NCBI GenBank assembly: GCA_940337035.1
Contig: CALNHX010007591.1
Coordinates: forward strand, 1-64,000
Source of the DNA: Agriotes lineatus
Lineage: Eukaryota; Arthropoda; Insecta; Coleoptera; Elateridae
Length of the DNA: 64,000 bases
Direction of reading: 5' to 3'
Shown here: piece by piece, positions 48,120 to 59,554 of the stretch
Layout: each line of letters opens with the position of its first letter
Position numbering within the stretch: the stretch's first letter is position 1
Program-made: the position numbers and the translations under genes
Notes under the pieces: model-generated
What the model was told of the DNA's origin: nothing
Database searches by the model: none
The model's input: the letters and a program-made list of their open reading frames with translations, nothing else

Positions 48120-49254
48120 TACTTATAATGATGAAGTAAATTGGGCTGACCTATCGCTGTCAGGTAAATGTTACAATAATTGTACACATAACATAACGTA
48201 TAGATCAGTGTACAGCAGACGGGTATTGCAATATTAAAAGTTACTGTGATCAAAATGATATAATTCGTTTTTGAATAACTGCGGTGCTAGAGTTTTTAGG
48301 CACAATTTCAATTGATCAGGCAAAACTTTTTCTTTAGGTATTGTGCAGTGGTTTTTACCTTTACATCGTGAAGAAAATGTTATATCACGGCCTGTCCTAA
48401 GTTATAGGATTTTGAAATGAACTATATGTGGACAAACCCGAACATTAACAAGAAATGGTTTTTATAAATGAAGAATCAGCAATTAATTATTATGGTAATG
48501 AATATTTCTAACACATTCTTTTTTGTTATAAATGTTTATCATGAAAAATGTGTTAATATTATTTAAGGGACTTTAATGCCAATTTTCTCTGCCACAGAAT
48601 AGAGAGCCAATTTATAAGCTCGATTTTTTCGATTTTAGCAGTCGAACATAATGCTCTGTATACAAGTTGTACATAATCTGACTTTATTAACTCGTCCTCT
48701 TTATTGACATCGCTCGCAAAGCTCGCTCGTCTGTAAAGTAGACTCGTTCAATAAAGTTCTACAGTATGTACTTGTTATGCAAATAGCTATTCTATGATTT
48801 GAAGAGAACCTTAGGTGATTGCAATACTTAATAATATATGCTGTACCTATTCTAAGTCATGACGATTGTTGTTTAATAGTTGACATTCAATTGCTTCCAA
48901 ATTTATGCTGTTTTATCCAATAAATGCTAAAAAAATTTTTTATTTATTTTGCAGTAATCAAATCGACCACTTTTTTCTATTTTACATTGTTTTAAGAATA
49001 ATATTAGAAAATCTGGGTCAGCTTCAGTTCTTTGAAATAGTTTGAAGTATTTAATTTTGTGGCTATTTATCGAAGGCAATTTTTTTTTAAATTCCGCAAG
49101 TCATTTGATTGTGCGAAATATGCGAAGCTTTGTATCTATTCCAGCGTCATAGTTAATAAAGATTCCAGCAACTTGCAATGCCTTTAAAGACGATTTAAAG
49201 GACGTTCAACCGAAAACAAGAATTGGCTAATTATGCTAGGTGTATACGAGGGCC
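48120..49254. other. Non-coding spacer with a short palindromic cluster
   Basis: The 48680-48760 part contains interleaved GAGCGAGC-like and TTTATTGA inverted motifs (CGCTCGCAAAGCTCGCTCG). It may be the edge of a DNA element. Otherwise unremarkable. Confidence 0.35.
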
Positions 49255-49269
49255 GTTCTGTTAATTGTT

Positions 49270-49632
49270 AGTAGCAGGCAATTGAAATCCAGGACTGTTC
49301 ATCCACGGAAAATTCATCCAGAACGATTTATTCCTGGAAGATTCATCCCAGACTGCTCATCTAGAAGACTGTTCATTCATGGGCGGTTCATCAAAAGACA
49401 TTTCATCCCATGCGTTAGGTTAGGTTAGGTTAGGTTAGGTTAGGTTAGCAAGGTTAACAATAATTTTTTGCTATTACTTTAATTTAATGTTATTTTGGAT
49501 GAAGTGTCTTGATGGACCGCACATAGATGAACAGTCCTCTAGATGAGCAGTTCGTTGGATGAATCGTTCTGGTATGAATCGTCCAGGGATGAATCATCCG
49601 TGGATTAAACGTGCGGACACCGGCAATTGTTG
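49270..49632. mobile_element. Fold-back element with internal TTCATCC repeats and a TTAGG array
   Basis: The left arm repeats TTCATCC-type heptamers about every 10-15 bp (CTGTTCATCCACGGA, AATTCATCCAGAACGA, GCTCATCTAGAAGACTG, TTTCATCCC). The right arm is their reverse complement (GGATGAAGTG, ATGAACAGTCCTCTAGATGA, GGATGAATCGTTCTGG, GGATGAATCATCCGTGG). Between the arms lies a (TTAGG)n tract at 49415-49448. It is non-coding; the frame at 49240-49428 only reads the repeats. Confidence 0.8.
49415..49448. repeat. Interstitial (TTAGG)n telomere-type repeat
   Basis: Six perfect TTAGG units plus TTAG. This is the canonical insect telomere unit, here well away from any visible chromosome end and inside a fold-back element. 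Confidence 0.9.
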
Positions 49633-49734
49633 TCAATACGATTAAAAAGCACATTTTTTACAGTTTTCAGTTGCAAGTTTCAGAGGTTGGAGTTAGGAGG
49701 CATTTGATTTTTAGAAGTTGTTTGTTGTCCACTA

Positions 49735-50143
49735 GACATTATGGAAGTGCCGCGGAATAAAAAAAGTTTAATAAAATATATGACCAAAACCATCAAAGTT
49801 TGGCAGTTTTTGGCGACAATAGTCTTTCGTTATCCAGAGTTAGTTTCTGGTTTAGTGAATTTAAATGTGGACGGTCTACGTTAAAAGATGAACCGAGCTC
49901 TGAACAACTTACTACTTACAGTAGCCTTTTGTGCTACCGAAAAGCTGGAAATCCGGAATATAACTCATATAATGATTCAACAAGAACTAAGATAACATTT
50001 TATACCAATAACTGGGCGTGAAGCAAGTCGGTGGAGTCCACATTATTAACCAAAGAACAAAAACAAGCACGAGTGGACTGGTGCAGATTTATATTGGAAA
50101 AGCTCGATGCAAGATCTTCAAAGCATGCAACTTTCATTTTGTT
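49735..50143 (+). pseudogene. Mariner transposase relic, N-terminal part
   Basis: The + strand reads 'SLSRVSFWFSEFKCGRSTLK' then DEPSSEQL, the helix-turn-helix/linker start (WF..F..G...L.DEPRSG) of mariner transposases. After frame changes comes 'LLTKEQKQARVDWCRFILEK', the next conserved block. The catalytic DDD region is absent. The relic ends where the hAT MITE is inserted and no clear continuation is found after it. Confidence 0.78.
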
Positions 50144-51105
50144 TAGTGATGGGCTTATTCGAATGAAAAATAACCGGTTATCCGGTTATTGAAATAACCT
50201 CTGCAACTCGGTTTTCGTTCCAAGTATTCGAATGAAAAATAACCTCATCCTGTGATACGTACTACGTGCCGTATCTCAGCGACCTGCGAGTGATCGAAAT
50301 TCTGTAAATAATACGTCATTCATAACCATAAGCAAGGCAGATTGTACTGATTGACCCAAGTGAGGCTCGGGGCTGCTTGTTGATTTTATTAACACATTTG
50401 AGACTCCCAGTCGACCAGTTAAATTTATGGGGCCGTTCCTATTAAAGATAACGCTCTGCTGAGTATGAGATTTGCCGAAGCTGTGTTGGTATTAATTTAT
50501 AACGGCCTAAATTTTTGCTTCGAAACGCGGTTGATTATGCCTAATAAGGGATAAACAGAGCGAAATACGATTTTCCAATAACGTAACAGAATTATATTTA
50601 ATTTTTAATAACGGAGCAGTCGATGCCCATCCGTCGTCATATGATATGAACGTGGTACAAGAAGTGGATTTCGATGTTTAAAATTTTAAGTGTTCGTCTG
50701 TAGAACCGCGGAAGGCTGAACGTAGATAAATTATGGATTCTAAAATATACCGGTACGATGTGCAAGCGAAAAGGGAAGGGTGGCTACTAGAGAATTTTAG
50801 GAACTAAAAATAGATTCAATAAATACTTTGTATTCGCAATTTATAATTTATTTATGATTAAAATAAAAATCATTTATACAATTATTATAATTAACTATTG
50901 ACTGAGTTCCTCGGCTATCTGCAAGTTACGGTGCCGATGCAGATGACGGTGAACCGCCAACCGGCAAACCGGCGAAATCGAAACGAATCGAGAACCAAAA
51001 TTTATTCGAATGATTATTCAAATAATCATTCGGTTATTAATATCATTCGAATGCAAATAATTCGGTTATGAAAATTGTCCGGTTATGCCCATCACTAATT
51101 TTGTT
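50136..51105. mobile_element. hAT-type MITE, copy 2 (opposite orientation to copy 1), with 8 bp target duplication
   Basis: The element proper is 50144-51097, starting TAGTGATGGGC and ending GCCCATCACTA. Its flanks are identical ATTTTGTT octamers (50136-50143 and 51098-51105). Along its whole length it is the reverse complement of the element at 13180-14173 with modest divergence (954 against 994 bp). It is inserted beside the mariner relic. Confidence 0.93.
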
Positions 51106-52895
51106 ACTTAACTAGAAGGAGATTAATATTAAAATTTTTATTTCAAAGGCAGAATAACTCAAAACGATTATGATTATCTGGTACTAGTTTACAAACAAAA
51201 ACTATAAATTTGCTATGGTTATGTTTCTTCTTAAATTATCTAAATAATGACGATCAAGACACTTCTACCGAATAAAATCGAGCGAGAACATAATATAATT
51301 GTTAGGTAGTTTCAAATTTAACTAGTGGATGTCTAGTTTTTGTTATTGATACGTGGACACCTTTTGCAATTAACATTTTGCGAGAACTGAATTTTAAGTG
51401 TTTTATTCAATAATTTTAGTTTAGCTTAGTTTAACAGTTACCTGAAGGAATATAAGATATTTTTCAAGAAAGACGTTGATGTTACTTCCAATTTAGTTAT
51501 AGAGCAGTTGTAAATATCCCTGTAACGTCAATATTATACTATAAATATTTATTTTTGTCATTTAAAATGCACTTACAAGAAACATTTATTATGGCATTGA
51601 AAATGTCAGTTCTAGAAATATCCTGATAACTGTAAATACATGAATTTATAAATTTCAATTAGAAGTAACTGCGAAGCGCCGTTTGATGAATACCAGAAAG
51701 CATGATCGAAATTATCTTAGGTTCCAATTATTGCAGAGGCCCCCTGTGCTTTACTAAAAGCAAATGATTCTAGAATTGTTCTGAATTATTAAGCAAGGGC
51801 AGATTTCAAACAATTAAAACGTTTTGATCGGTGATATATATTACGTTGTGCTTCTCGTGTATGTATATAGTAAATTTTATCGCGCCCGAATTAATGAATT
51901 GCTATAAATTAATTAAAACAAAAATGAAGGTGAGAGTGCTTCTACTCGTATTATATTTAAGTGAATTTCAGTTTTAAACGCATGGAACACGAACAGCTGT
52001 GTTTAAAAATTTTCTTTGCAATTATTGGCTACTCGGGATAGTAGTCACTTATTACTACCTTAAATAATATGATCACTCTAAATAAAAATCTTATACGATT
52101 TATTGCTATCATAATAAATAAAATTGCGCTCTCTCTCTGCTACGACTGCATATAAACTGTCGAATAAATTTACTGAATACAGAATCAATACATTAACTTG
52201 CTGATCTGATTATTTACAATTTAATTATACTAAACAGCGATTTTTCCAATAAAAGCAGAGTCCCACTCTGCACTGCGCCGTGTGGTTAGGGTGCCGACGC
52301 TGCAGCCATTCATGCAAAGGCTAACAAATGACTAACGTGCGTAACCAGGCTCGTACTGCAGGACATTAGCGGTGCACAAAGAGTGCAAATAGGGTGACTT
52401 TTGTATAGTACGATACTATTCTGAACTAATGGCCCATATATAACCAGGAAATTGTATGTACTTATAGTACCATCTGGCGAATTGTTCTAATTTGATACTA
52501 ATTTCCTGTTACAATGAAGACATATAATATCTCGAAAGTGGCGCTTTTGTACATTTTGTTTTATATTTTCATTTAAACAGTCGTTAACTTGCTTCAAGAA
52601 AGCATTATACCGGGATCGAAAATATTAATGAAGGTTGGATATGAATAAACACCCGCATTAGGGTCTGGTGCAGACTTTTGTGAACCACTGGTTAAGTCGG
52701 TAAGAATACATTACTCTAATGCACCAAACATGATTAATATATCTAAACAACTATTTTTTGCTCTTTATTTTATCCAAATTCGGTCTTATCGTAACTACCT
52801 GTACGTTAAATTTAATCACCATACTTATGTATCATCATCATCATCATCACCCAGCCAATATAATCCGCTGTCAGACATTATCATCCTCTAGATGT
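51106..52895. other. Non-coding spacer
   Basis: AT-rich. A short GC-richer patch at about 52260-52400 and an (ATC)n microsatellite at 52831-52848 are the only landmarks. Confidence 0.4.
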
Positions 52896-53560
52896 TTCCA
52901 AATTATCCGATCTTGAGCAGTGGCAACCCAGTTTGTTGAAATCCTTTTTAAGTCCGTTCATCGGGTGGGTTGTCTCCCTCGACTCCATTCAAGTTTTCTC
53001 GTCCATCATCCATCTCTCTGCCTCGCCACATGGTCAGCCAATCGCCATTTCGATTGTTGAGGTTTGAGTTAGAGTAAGAGTTTATGCTCCGTAGGTAAAT
53101 ATGAATCACCCTGTAGATATTCGAACAGAGGAATACTTTGAATTCTAGATATTGATTCCCAAAGTCTAAATTTGTGAAATTGAGAGACCTAATAAGTCAT
53201 TTGACTGACAATCCACGTCTGATACATTGTGTAAATAAAATAACTCGTTAAGGTTGATTATATCTACTTCTTTGGCCTTAGAACTCTTTGTGGGTTTTAG
53301 CCTCTTTTACGATCCTTCTCCAGTGTTCTTCTATTCCTTATCACAACTTTCCAGTTTTTAATTATCATAGCTATCATGTCTCTCTGAACTGAATCTTTCC
53401 ACCTTTCTCGAGGCATTTCTCTTGCTCTGTCGTATCAAGGATCCCAATCCACAATAACTTTGGCCATCTTCTGCGGTTCCATCGTAGAGAGGTGTCCGAA
53501 CCATTTCAGTCGTTGTGCATTAACAAGACGAACTGTCCTCTCTTTCCATCAATTTATTTA
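52896..53560 (-). pseudogene. LINE 3'-end relics on the minus strand
   Basis: Minus-strand reading near 53050 gives approximately WRLADHVARQRDG. Near 53520 it gives QRLKWFGHLSTMEPQKMAKV, both versions of the C-terminal 'L.W.GHV.R' motif of insect non-LTR elements. There are at least two separate fragments, each without the reverse-transcriptase core. Confidence 0.65.
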
Positions 53561-54584
53561 TTTCGTGGTTATATCTTCTCCGGTATGTTTCAACAGGTTC
53601 TATTTAGTACCCAAGCAAAAATTATTCTTATTTGCAGCGTTCATCTGTACCCTTAAATAGATAAATTCGTCAAGATACAAATGTACAAGGAAACGGTGCT
53701 ATAGCTCATTGGAAATGGAAAACCAGTTCATCATTCAATGGAAGCATTTCAATAAAATAATCCAGCCATTTTATGACAAATCTGTAAAATTCACTTCTAT
53801 GACAATAGAACTACCAGTCAATTGTTAATGACAGACTGATGTGAGCTTTTCAACAATTTTTGCTCTTCTGCCTTTGGACGAGCAATGATTAGCATCAGAC
53901 CCTTGCCCAATTGTTCCTGTTAACCATATAGGGTTTAGGACAGTTAGCCAAATGCCCACAACTCTGAAAGCCAAATCGGCCCTCATGGTCGAAAGATGAC
54001 CACATCGCCTAAGACACTACTGCGAAAGACACAACGCCTACCGTTTACAGCAAAACAACGATCAAAATCTGCAACTAGTGTCCCTCCTCATCTTTCGGCG
54101 TTGTGGCCATTCGACGAAGTGTTCAGTCCCCACCATATATCATATAATTTTAATAAAGAGTAGCTCCCTCACTAAAGAAAACGTTCTTTCCAAAGCAGAT
54201 AATGTTTTTTATACGTACTTTCAAAGCAACTTCTTATGCAATTTTATCAACACTGTGCAGTAGCACCCTTTCCTCAATATTCGTCGCACTTGTCAACGTA
54301 GTATTTTCCTGTTAGTTTTATTTTTTCCAAATTAGATTTAGAAATGACGGAATGGAGCGTACACTTCTATAGAATGCAACCCCAGCGATTACCAAAAGTA
54401 ACAAAAACTCAAACACCATCAAGGAAACGACAAACACTAAAGTATTGGGCTCAAAGTTGGGTGTTATCCCCTATTAAGAACAAGCAAGCACCGTCAAAAA
54501 TTAATACAAAAAGCTGGTATAATACACGCCCACAACTTCCTTTTACAGTGATCTTATAATTAGCCAAAAATTAATTTTTTATTT
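53561..54584. other. Non-coding spacer
   Basis: No recognisable gene. Frames at 54078-54263 and 54344-54559 lack motifs. Confidence 0.4.
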
Positions 54585-54745
54585 CTAAAGTGGTAGCCGT
54601 TAACCCCTAAACAAGGGAACTCTTCCCCACTTTCGACGGGCAAGGCTAGCCACCTACCCGGCCTAAGTGCAAAGAGGGCTCATAGAACCACTATGTGGTT
54701 AAAACAGGCCACTGGCCTATAATAAGAGGAAGAAGAAGAAAGTTT
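54585..54745 (+). repeat. SINE family S1, copy 2
   Basis: 'GTGGTAGCCGTTAACCCCTA' and 'GGGCTCATAGAACCACTATG', 'TGGTTAAAACAGGCCACTGG', 'CCTATAATAAGAGGAAGAAG' match the body and tail of the copy at 21695-21890. The tRNA-like head is missing or degraded. It ends in a (GAA)n-like tail. Confidence 0.7.
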
Positions 54746-54759
54746 TGAAGAAAATTTGA

Positions 54760-55320
54760 AAAATTACAAATTCTACAGAAACCGTACAAAATAGAGAGTT
54801 AGTTCGCGAGACAATTTTCTCTAAAATTCTAAGTTGAATTCAAAAATGTAATAATATACCGGGTGTTCTATTTAAAATAGGAGTTAATACAAAAATAGGA
54901 AAAAAACAAAAGAAATCCATTTTAGAGGTATTCAACTGGGAAATCACCTATCTCATATGAATACACATTAAAAATGTAATAAAAATGTAAAGTTTGAAAA
55001 ACATCGTTAGAGCCGTTTTTGAAAAAAGAAAAAAATATATGAAAAATCACAAGAGTAAACACCATACTTCTGGTTATGCAATTTTCTTCAAAAGCTTGCT
55101 GTCGCAGCTAGATAGTACACAAAACTTATATTATGAAGTTTCAACGCCATACCTCTTCGTTTTTGAGATATTCTGTTCACAGACAGACAGACAGACCAAT
55201 GAACAAAAACATGTTTTTTGGGTTCAGGGGATTCTAAAACGTGAAGATCTGTTAAAAACTCAATTTCGAATTTTTGGGGTGAATCCAATACTTCCCTTAT
55301 TGTAAAAGGAAGTAAACAGT
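54760..55320 (-). repeat. R2 family, copy 2
   Basis: Reverse complement of the series described at 44176-44620, but longer, with an additional terminal part (ACTTCCTTTTACAATAAGGG when read on the minus strand) and a (TCTG)n stretch. Frames at 54994-55305 and 55088-55516 read through it and are not genes. Confidence 0.8.
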
Positions 55321-55960
55321 GGAAGAAGATATTATTTTCAATTTTGTATTTGATAGCATACCATGACTCATGTTGTTGACTAACCCTTGGAACAACTGAT
55401 GCATATGGAATTGTTTCGATAATTTCCCCCGTATTATTCAGTATCTCAACTTTTTCTTTCCTTTTCTTCTTTTTTTCTCTCCGCTTTCGAAAACCATAAC
55501 CGTAACGTTTCAGCAAGAAAGGGCATCTTCAAGAAAATCTTCGTAATAATACAATTCGCCATTTAAGGTCTAACTTCGATTGCAAAAGAAAATGTTCGTT
55601 TACAAACCATAAAGTAACTTGGGTGCCTAAAAATACGATTTCAGTAGGGCTTTGACCATAATATTAGTAGTAGATGGTGTCTGAGACACCCATACTACAT
55701 TTAACGAACAGATTCATATATCAAATTACTGGGACGGCTTTGATTGCGCAAAACCAGTTTTACACGTTACAAATTAAAGACTGCGGAGTTTCGTATAACC
55801 GGCTTACCAATAGCAATATTCGATTCAAATTGAGCGCTTATTTGTGGGAGGAGCTTCTACTGAATCTGTTCTATAAACGTAGTATAGTTGTATAGTACAA
55901 ACAAACGGTGATTAATTCATATTGATTAGTAGCAGTATTTTTCTAATTTTTTCCATAAAC
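55321..55960. other. Non-coding spacer
   Basis: Nothing recognised; the 73-codon frame at 55674-55895 has no motif. Confidence 0.4.
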
Positions 55961-56455
55961 TTAAAATTTTGCCAACCCATAACGTGAAAAAATTAAGGTA
56001 CGTCCCTGCTGACAGTCCGTTGTCACGCAAGCGGAGTCGGCAAAGAAATGACCCGTACGCGTATTATCAGATTGAGAAATATCTTCACACTTGGCCGCTC
56101 CCTTTCTGCGCCTGTCAATTGTTAGACATGGCCTACTGTCTCGTCCCTGACGATTGTTTTATGTCCGGGCCCATTTGTTTCTTTCAGCCCGTCGATAGTC
56201 ACTTGTTCTAATTATGCCTCCACAATTAATCTCTAGTGTGGCACGGCAGACTAGATGGCGACCTCCTGAAATTTAAAAACCGAGATTCCCCAAGGGTGAA
56301 AGCACCAGAATGTTTGTTTTGCTTCTGTCTCGCGGACTGATTTGCTAATTGTGGCGATATTTAATTAAAGAGTGCAACACTCCGCGAGTCGCCGATCTTA
56401 ATTAGCCGCCGCCCGTTCCGCCGATTATTTGCACATTAACCAAGTGCTTCTCGTT
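55961..56455. promoter_or_regulatory. GC-richer block, candidate regulatory or conserved non-coding element
   Basis: Composition shifts sharply to balanced GC with CG-containing words (for example ACTCCGCGAGTCGCCGATC, AATTAGCCGCCGCCCGTTCC). AT-rich DNA lies on both sides. No repeat family in the window matches it and no protein motif is readable (80-codon frame 55969-56211). An unrecognised exon or old repeat is possible. Confidence 0.35.
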
Positions 56456-58545
56456 TTTTTTTTGCTATTGGGCCAACTTTAAATTTCGGGAAAATTTAGT
56501 CATAGTCGTAATTATTGCACTTAATTCTGCTATGTAGTTAGTGTAAAATGTAGTTACGCAGAACTGGATAATAATTTAATCTAGTACTGACAGCGTGTAC
56601 GCCTCAAAATTGCATCATACAAAATAAACGACGCGACGCCAGCTTAGTATAATGATAGTTTTGATCTTAATCTTGTGCGATTTACAGCGAAAATCACACT
56701 TAAGGTCGTATAATGATTTCGAAGGGTATAACATAGTACGTAAACGCCATGGGAAAATAATTTTAACTTTACTAACAGGAACGTAAGAGAGTTTTTAAAC
56801 AAAACCAATTTTAATTTAGTTTGTAATAAACTAACAGTAACAGCAGTTTTAGTTAGGACAATGTTATTCACGTATGTGCAACTTCAAAATTATTTATTTA
56901 CATCACTACATCCATAACTATGAATATGACAAATGATCAAAGTAACCTTAGAGATTCCAATCGTGGAAAACAACATCTCCACTTTGAAGCATCCTAGTTT
57001 GCCTAATGTTTTTTCTCTTCAACAATTTTTCGATTAATTCGGAACAGAGTAATTACCAAAGGTCATTTTGATCATTTATTTTAAATACATTCCAATAACC
57101 TTACAAATATTATTTTTAAAATTGACCTCTACTTTTCAAAATGCAATCATCACAGTTATTATGAAGTCCAAGATCATAAATGAGTTGAGATGAAAATAGC
57201 CCATTGGACAATATCAGTTATTTATTTTGTTGATCGGTTATGAAGTGCAATGTCGCAGTTATAATAAATTAGAATGGATGGATCGGCCACCCAAAAGAAT
57301 AACGAACTGGTTTTTATTATCCAAACAGGACTGACAAACTGATTACTATAAGGGGAACAAAAATACCTACATGAAAACACGGATGTTTTATGTTAACAAT
57401 TTAACTACTCCATGTCTTCAAATGTGATTAATTATAGAATAACGTGACGTAGAGGACTACTGAAGTCTAGCACGTGATGGAGGAAAAGAAGAGGCATAAT
57501 TTAGGGATTTGATTTTAAGTTTCAATTATACTTTATTTGTATGTGAAAAACTATTTAATTAGTCAAAATCATGATAACAATAAAGAATTTTATAGTTAAT
57601 TTTTGCTTTAAATCTGTTATGACTACCAAATTATGGCATAGAGAAGAAAGGGTGTTCCGACAATTATAAATAAACATTTCCTCTAAAAACTGTCGATATT
57701 GACTATCTAGTTGGCGGCCAATATATTTAAAAGGTAATTCCCTATGTAATACTGTACTACAGCTAAAGTCATGTATTCACTGTTGTTGTGATCGTCGCGT
57801 TAGCCTTTTTCAATTTAAGGTATCCATTGGATTAGCCCAACTAGCACAATTGTCGCTGGAACGTACTGGCTACCATTGCAGGAACTTTAAAGTGTGTTGT
57901 TGCTAGTCACGGGCAAGTAATAATACCGCTCCAATTACGTAAACCCGACCAAAATGAAGAATTTTTTGGTGAAAGCAACGTTTACCCAACGTTCCTGGAA
58001 CTTGTTCGGCTACGTTCCAAAGGCTTGGTAACCGCAACTTTTACGAATCTTTACTACTCTTTTAGATTAGTGTTGATTCCTTTGTCTTACAACTGATTTT
58101 GTTATATTTATGTTTCATTCCGTGATCATTTGTGCATTTTCCTAGCTTGGAAACTAAATCGAATAATATAAAAATAAGAGCCAAACATGTGCTCTTTTGT
58201 GATGGTCTGAGTGAAAAAATGAAAACCAATGTACGTTTACAAAAATAATGAGATTACGTCCAAATTAGACCACTCGCCATTCAAAATTGCATTTTTATTA
58301 TATATTGGATTTAAAATATTTAACATCGTGGAAGAACATGAGGTCCTAAGTGCTGATTTTTTTTATTATTCTTTGAAGCTTGAAACTAATTATTATATAT
58401 TAATTGATTACATTTATTGCAAAAGCGATGATAAATTATTTTTTTTAAAACATTATTTATTTATTAATTTATTTATTATCAGCACCTTCCAACAGGTTAA
58501 ACCTAATTATAGGTTTATGACGTGAAGGTTAATGGTTTTGAATAA
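56456..58545. other. AT-rich non-coding DNA
   Basis: No gene recognised. The 98-codon frame at 58229-58525 is low-complexity AT-rich sequence. Confidence 0.4.
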
Positions 58546-59535
58546 TGGCGTCTTAAATTTTGCCTATAAAAAATAGTGTATTTCGGAACAAATAACTTTA
58601 AAGTCAACTTAACTAGTAAATATAACTTGAAAGTAATCGTTACGGGAACTGCAAATACATAACTTTTTAAAGTTACGTATTTACCAAAGGAAACTGCAGC
58701 GCCACTTCAAAGTCCCGGCAGTGTTGCACCTACCACAGACTGTCTGTTCAAGGCTCCCGTTACCACTTCATGGTTCCAATGTAACCTCTGTAATTTGTAA
58801 TTTTACATTTTCTTTAGATCACCACGTGATGCCGCATACATTATTTATGTGTTTTGATGAAATATAAAATTAAAAGTATTGACTTCACAGTACTAGAGTG
58901 TTGTTTTACGGTGCTGTTAAAGTTATTTTTCATTAGAAGCTTTAGTTTTACTAGAAAGGCTTGTAGAATGTCGGTAAATTGTTTCTCTTTTGTGGCCAAC
59001 CTTACCTTTGTGAAAAGACGCAATTTTTTAAAAGCTGCGCTGCCAAAATCAGCACAAAACACTACAAAACAATTCACACCATGAAATCTTATCAATATTG
59101 GGAACTAGATGGTGAAGGTTACTTCATGGTGAATATAAGAGATAACACGCACTATATAATAACCGTGCACAATGACCATGCCGGAGGTAACGGAAAAGTT
59201 ATTAACACTAATAAATACTACTTAGAAGTTTCATAACTGCAAAGAGATAGGAAAGGCATCCAGAATTCCGCGGCAACTATTGAAATTACTTTAAAGTAGC
59301 TGCAACTCTGAAGCCGCATTTCAGTGGCATAAATTAGTTGGCGCTACCATCGTTAGCCACCTTTAAGTTCATAAGACTTTAATGTCGTCGCAGAGGTAAC
59401 TACGGCGTTTCTAATACCAGGAAAGCTATCTACAAGTCAACGTACAACTAGAAAGTAACCATTAGTGGTAAAAACTACGTGGTACTAACGGTTACGCAAT
59501 AGTTACTCATTTGCGGTTCCGGTCCCATTTACGAG
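58546..59535. repeat. Possible DNA-transposon relic
   Basis: Both sides carry clustered 'AAAGTAAC', 'GTAACTA' and 'GTTACG' words in both orientations, resembling subterminal binding-site clutter, around a core with overlapping frames on both strands (58841-59095 minus, 58979-59236 plus). No inverted termini or target duplications were fixed and no transposase motif was recognised. Confidence 0.3.
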
Positions 59536-59554
59536 TACTTTGGTGCTAGTTGGG

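Noticed and set aside
55088..55516. 142-codon minus-strand open frame
   Set aside because: Most of it reads through the R2 repeat, which is clearly non-coding in its other copy.
58841..59236. Overlapping frames on both strands near 59 kb as a gene
   Set aside because: No motif, and the surrounding repeated words suggest a transposon relic.
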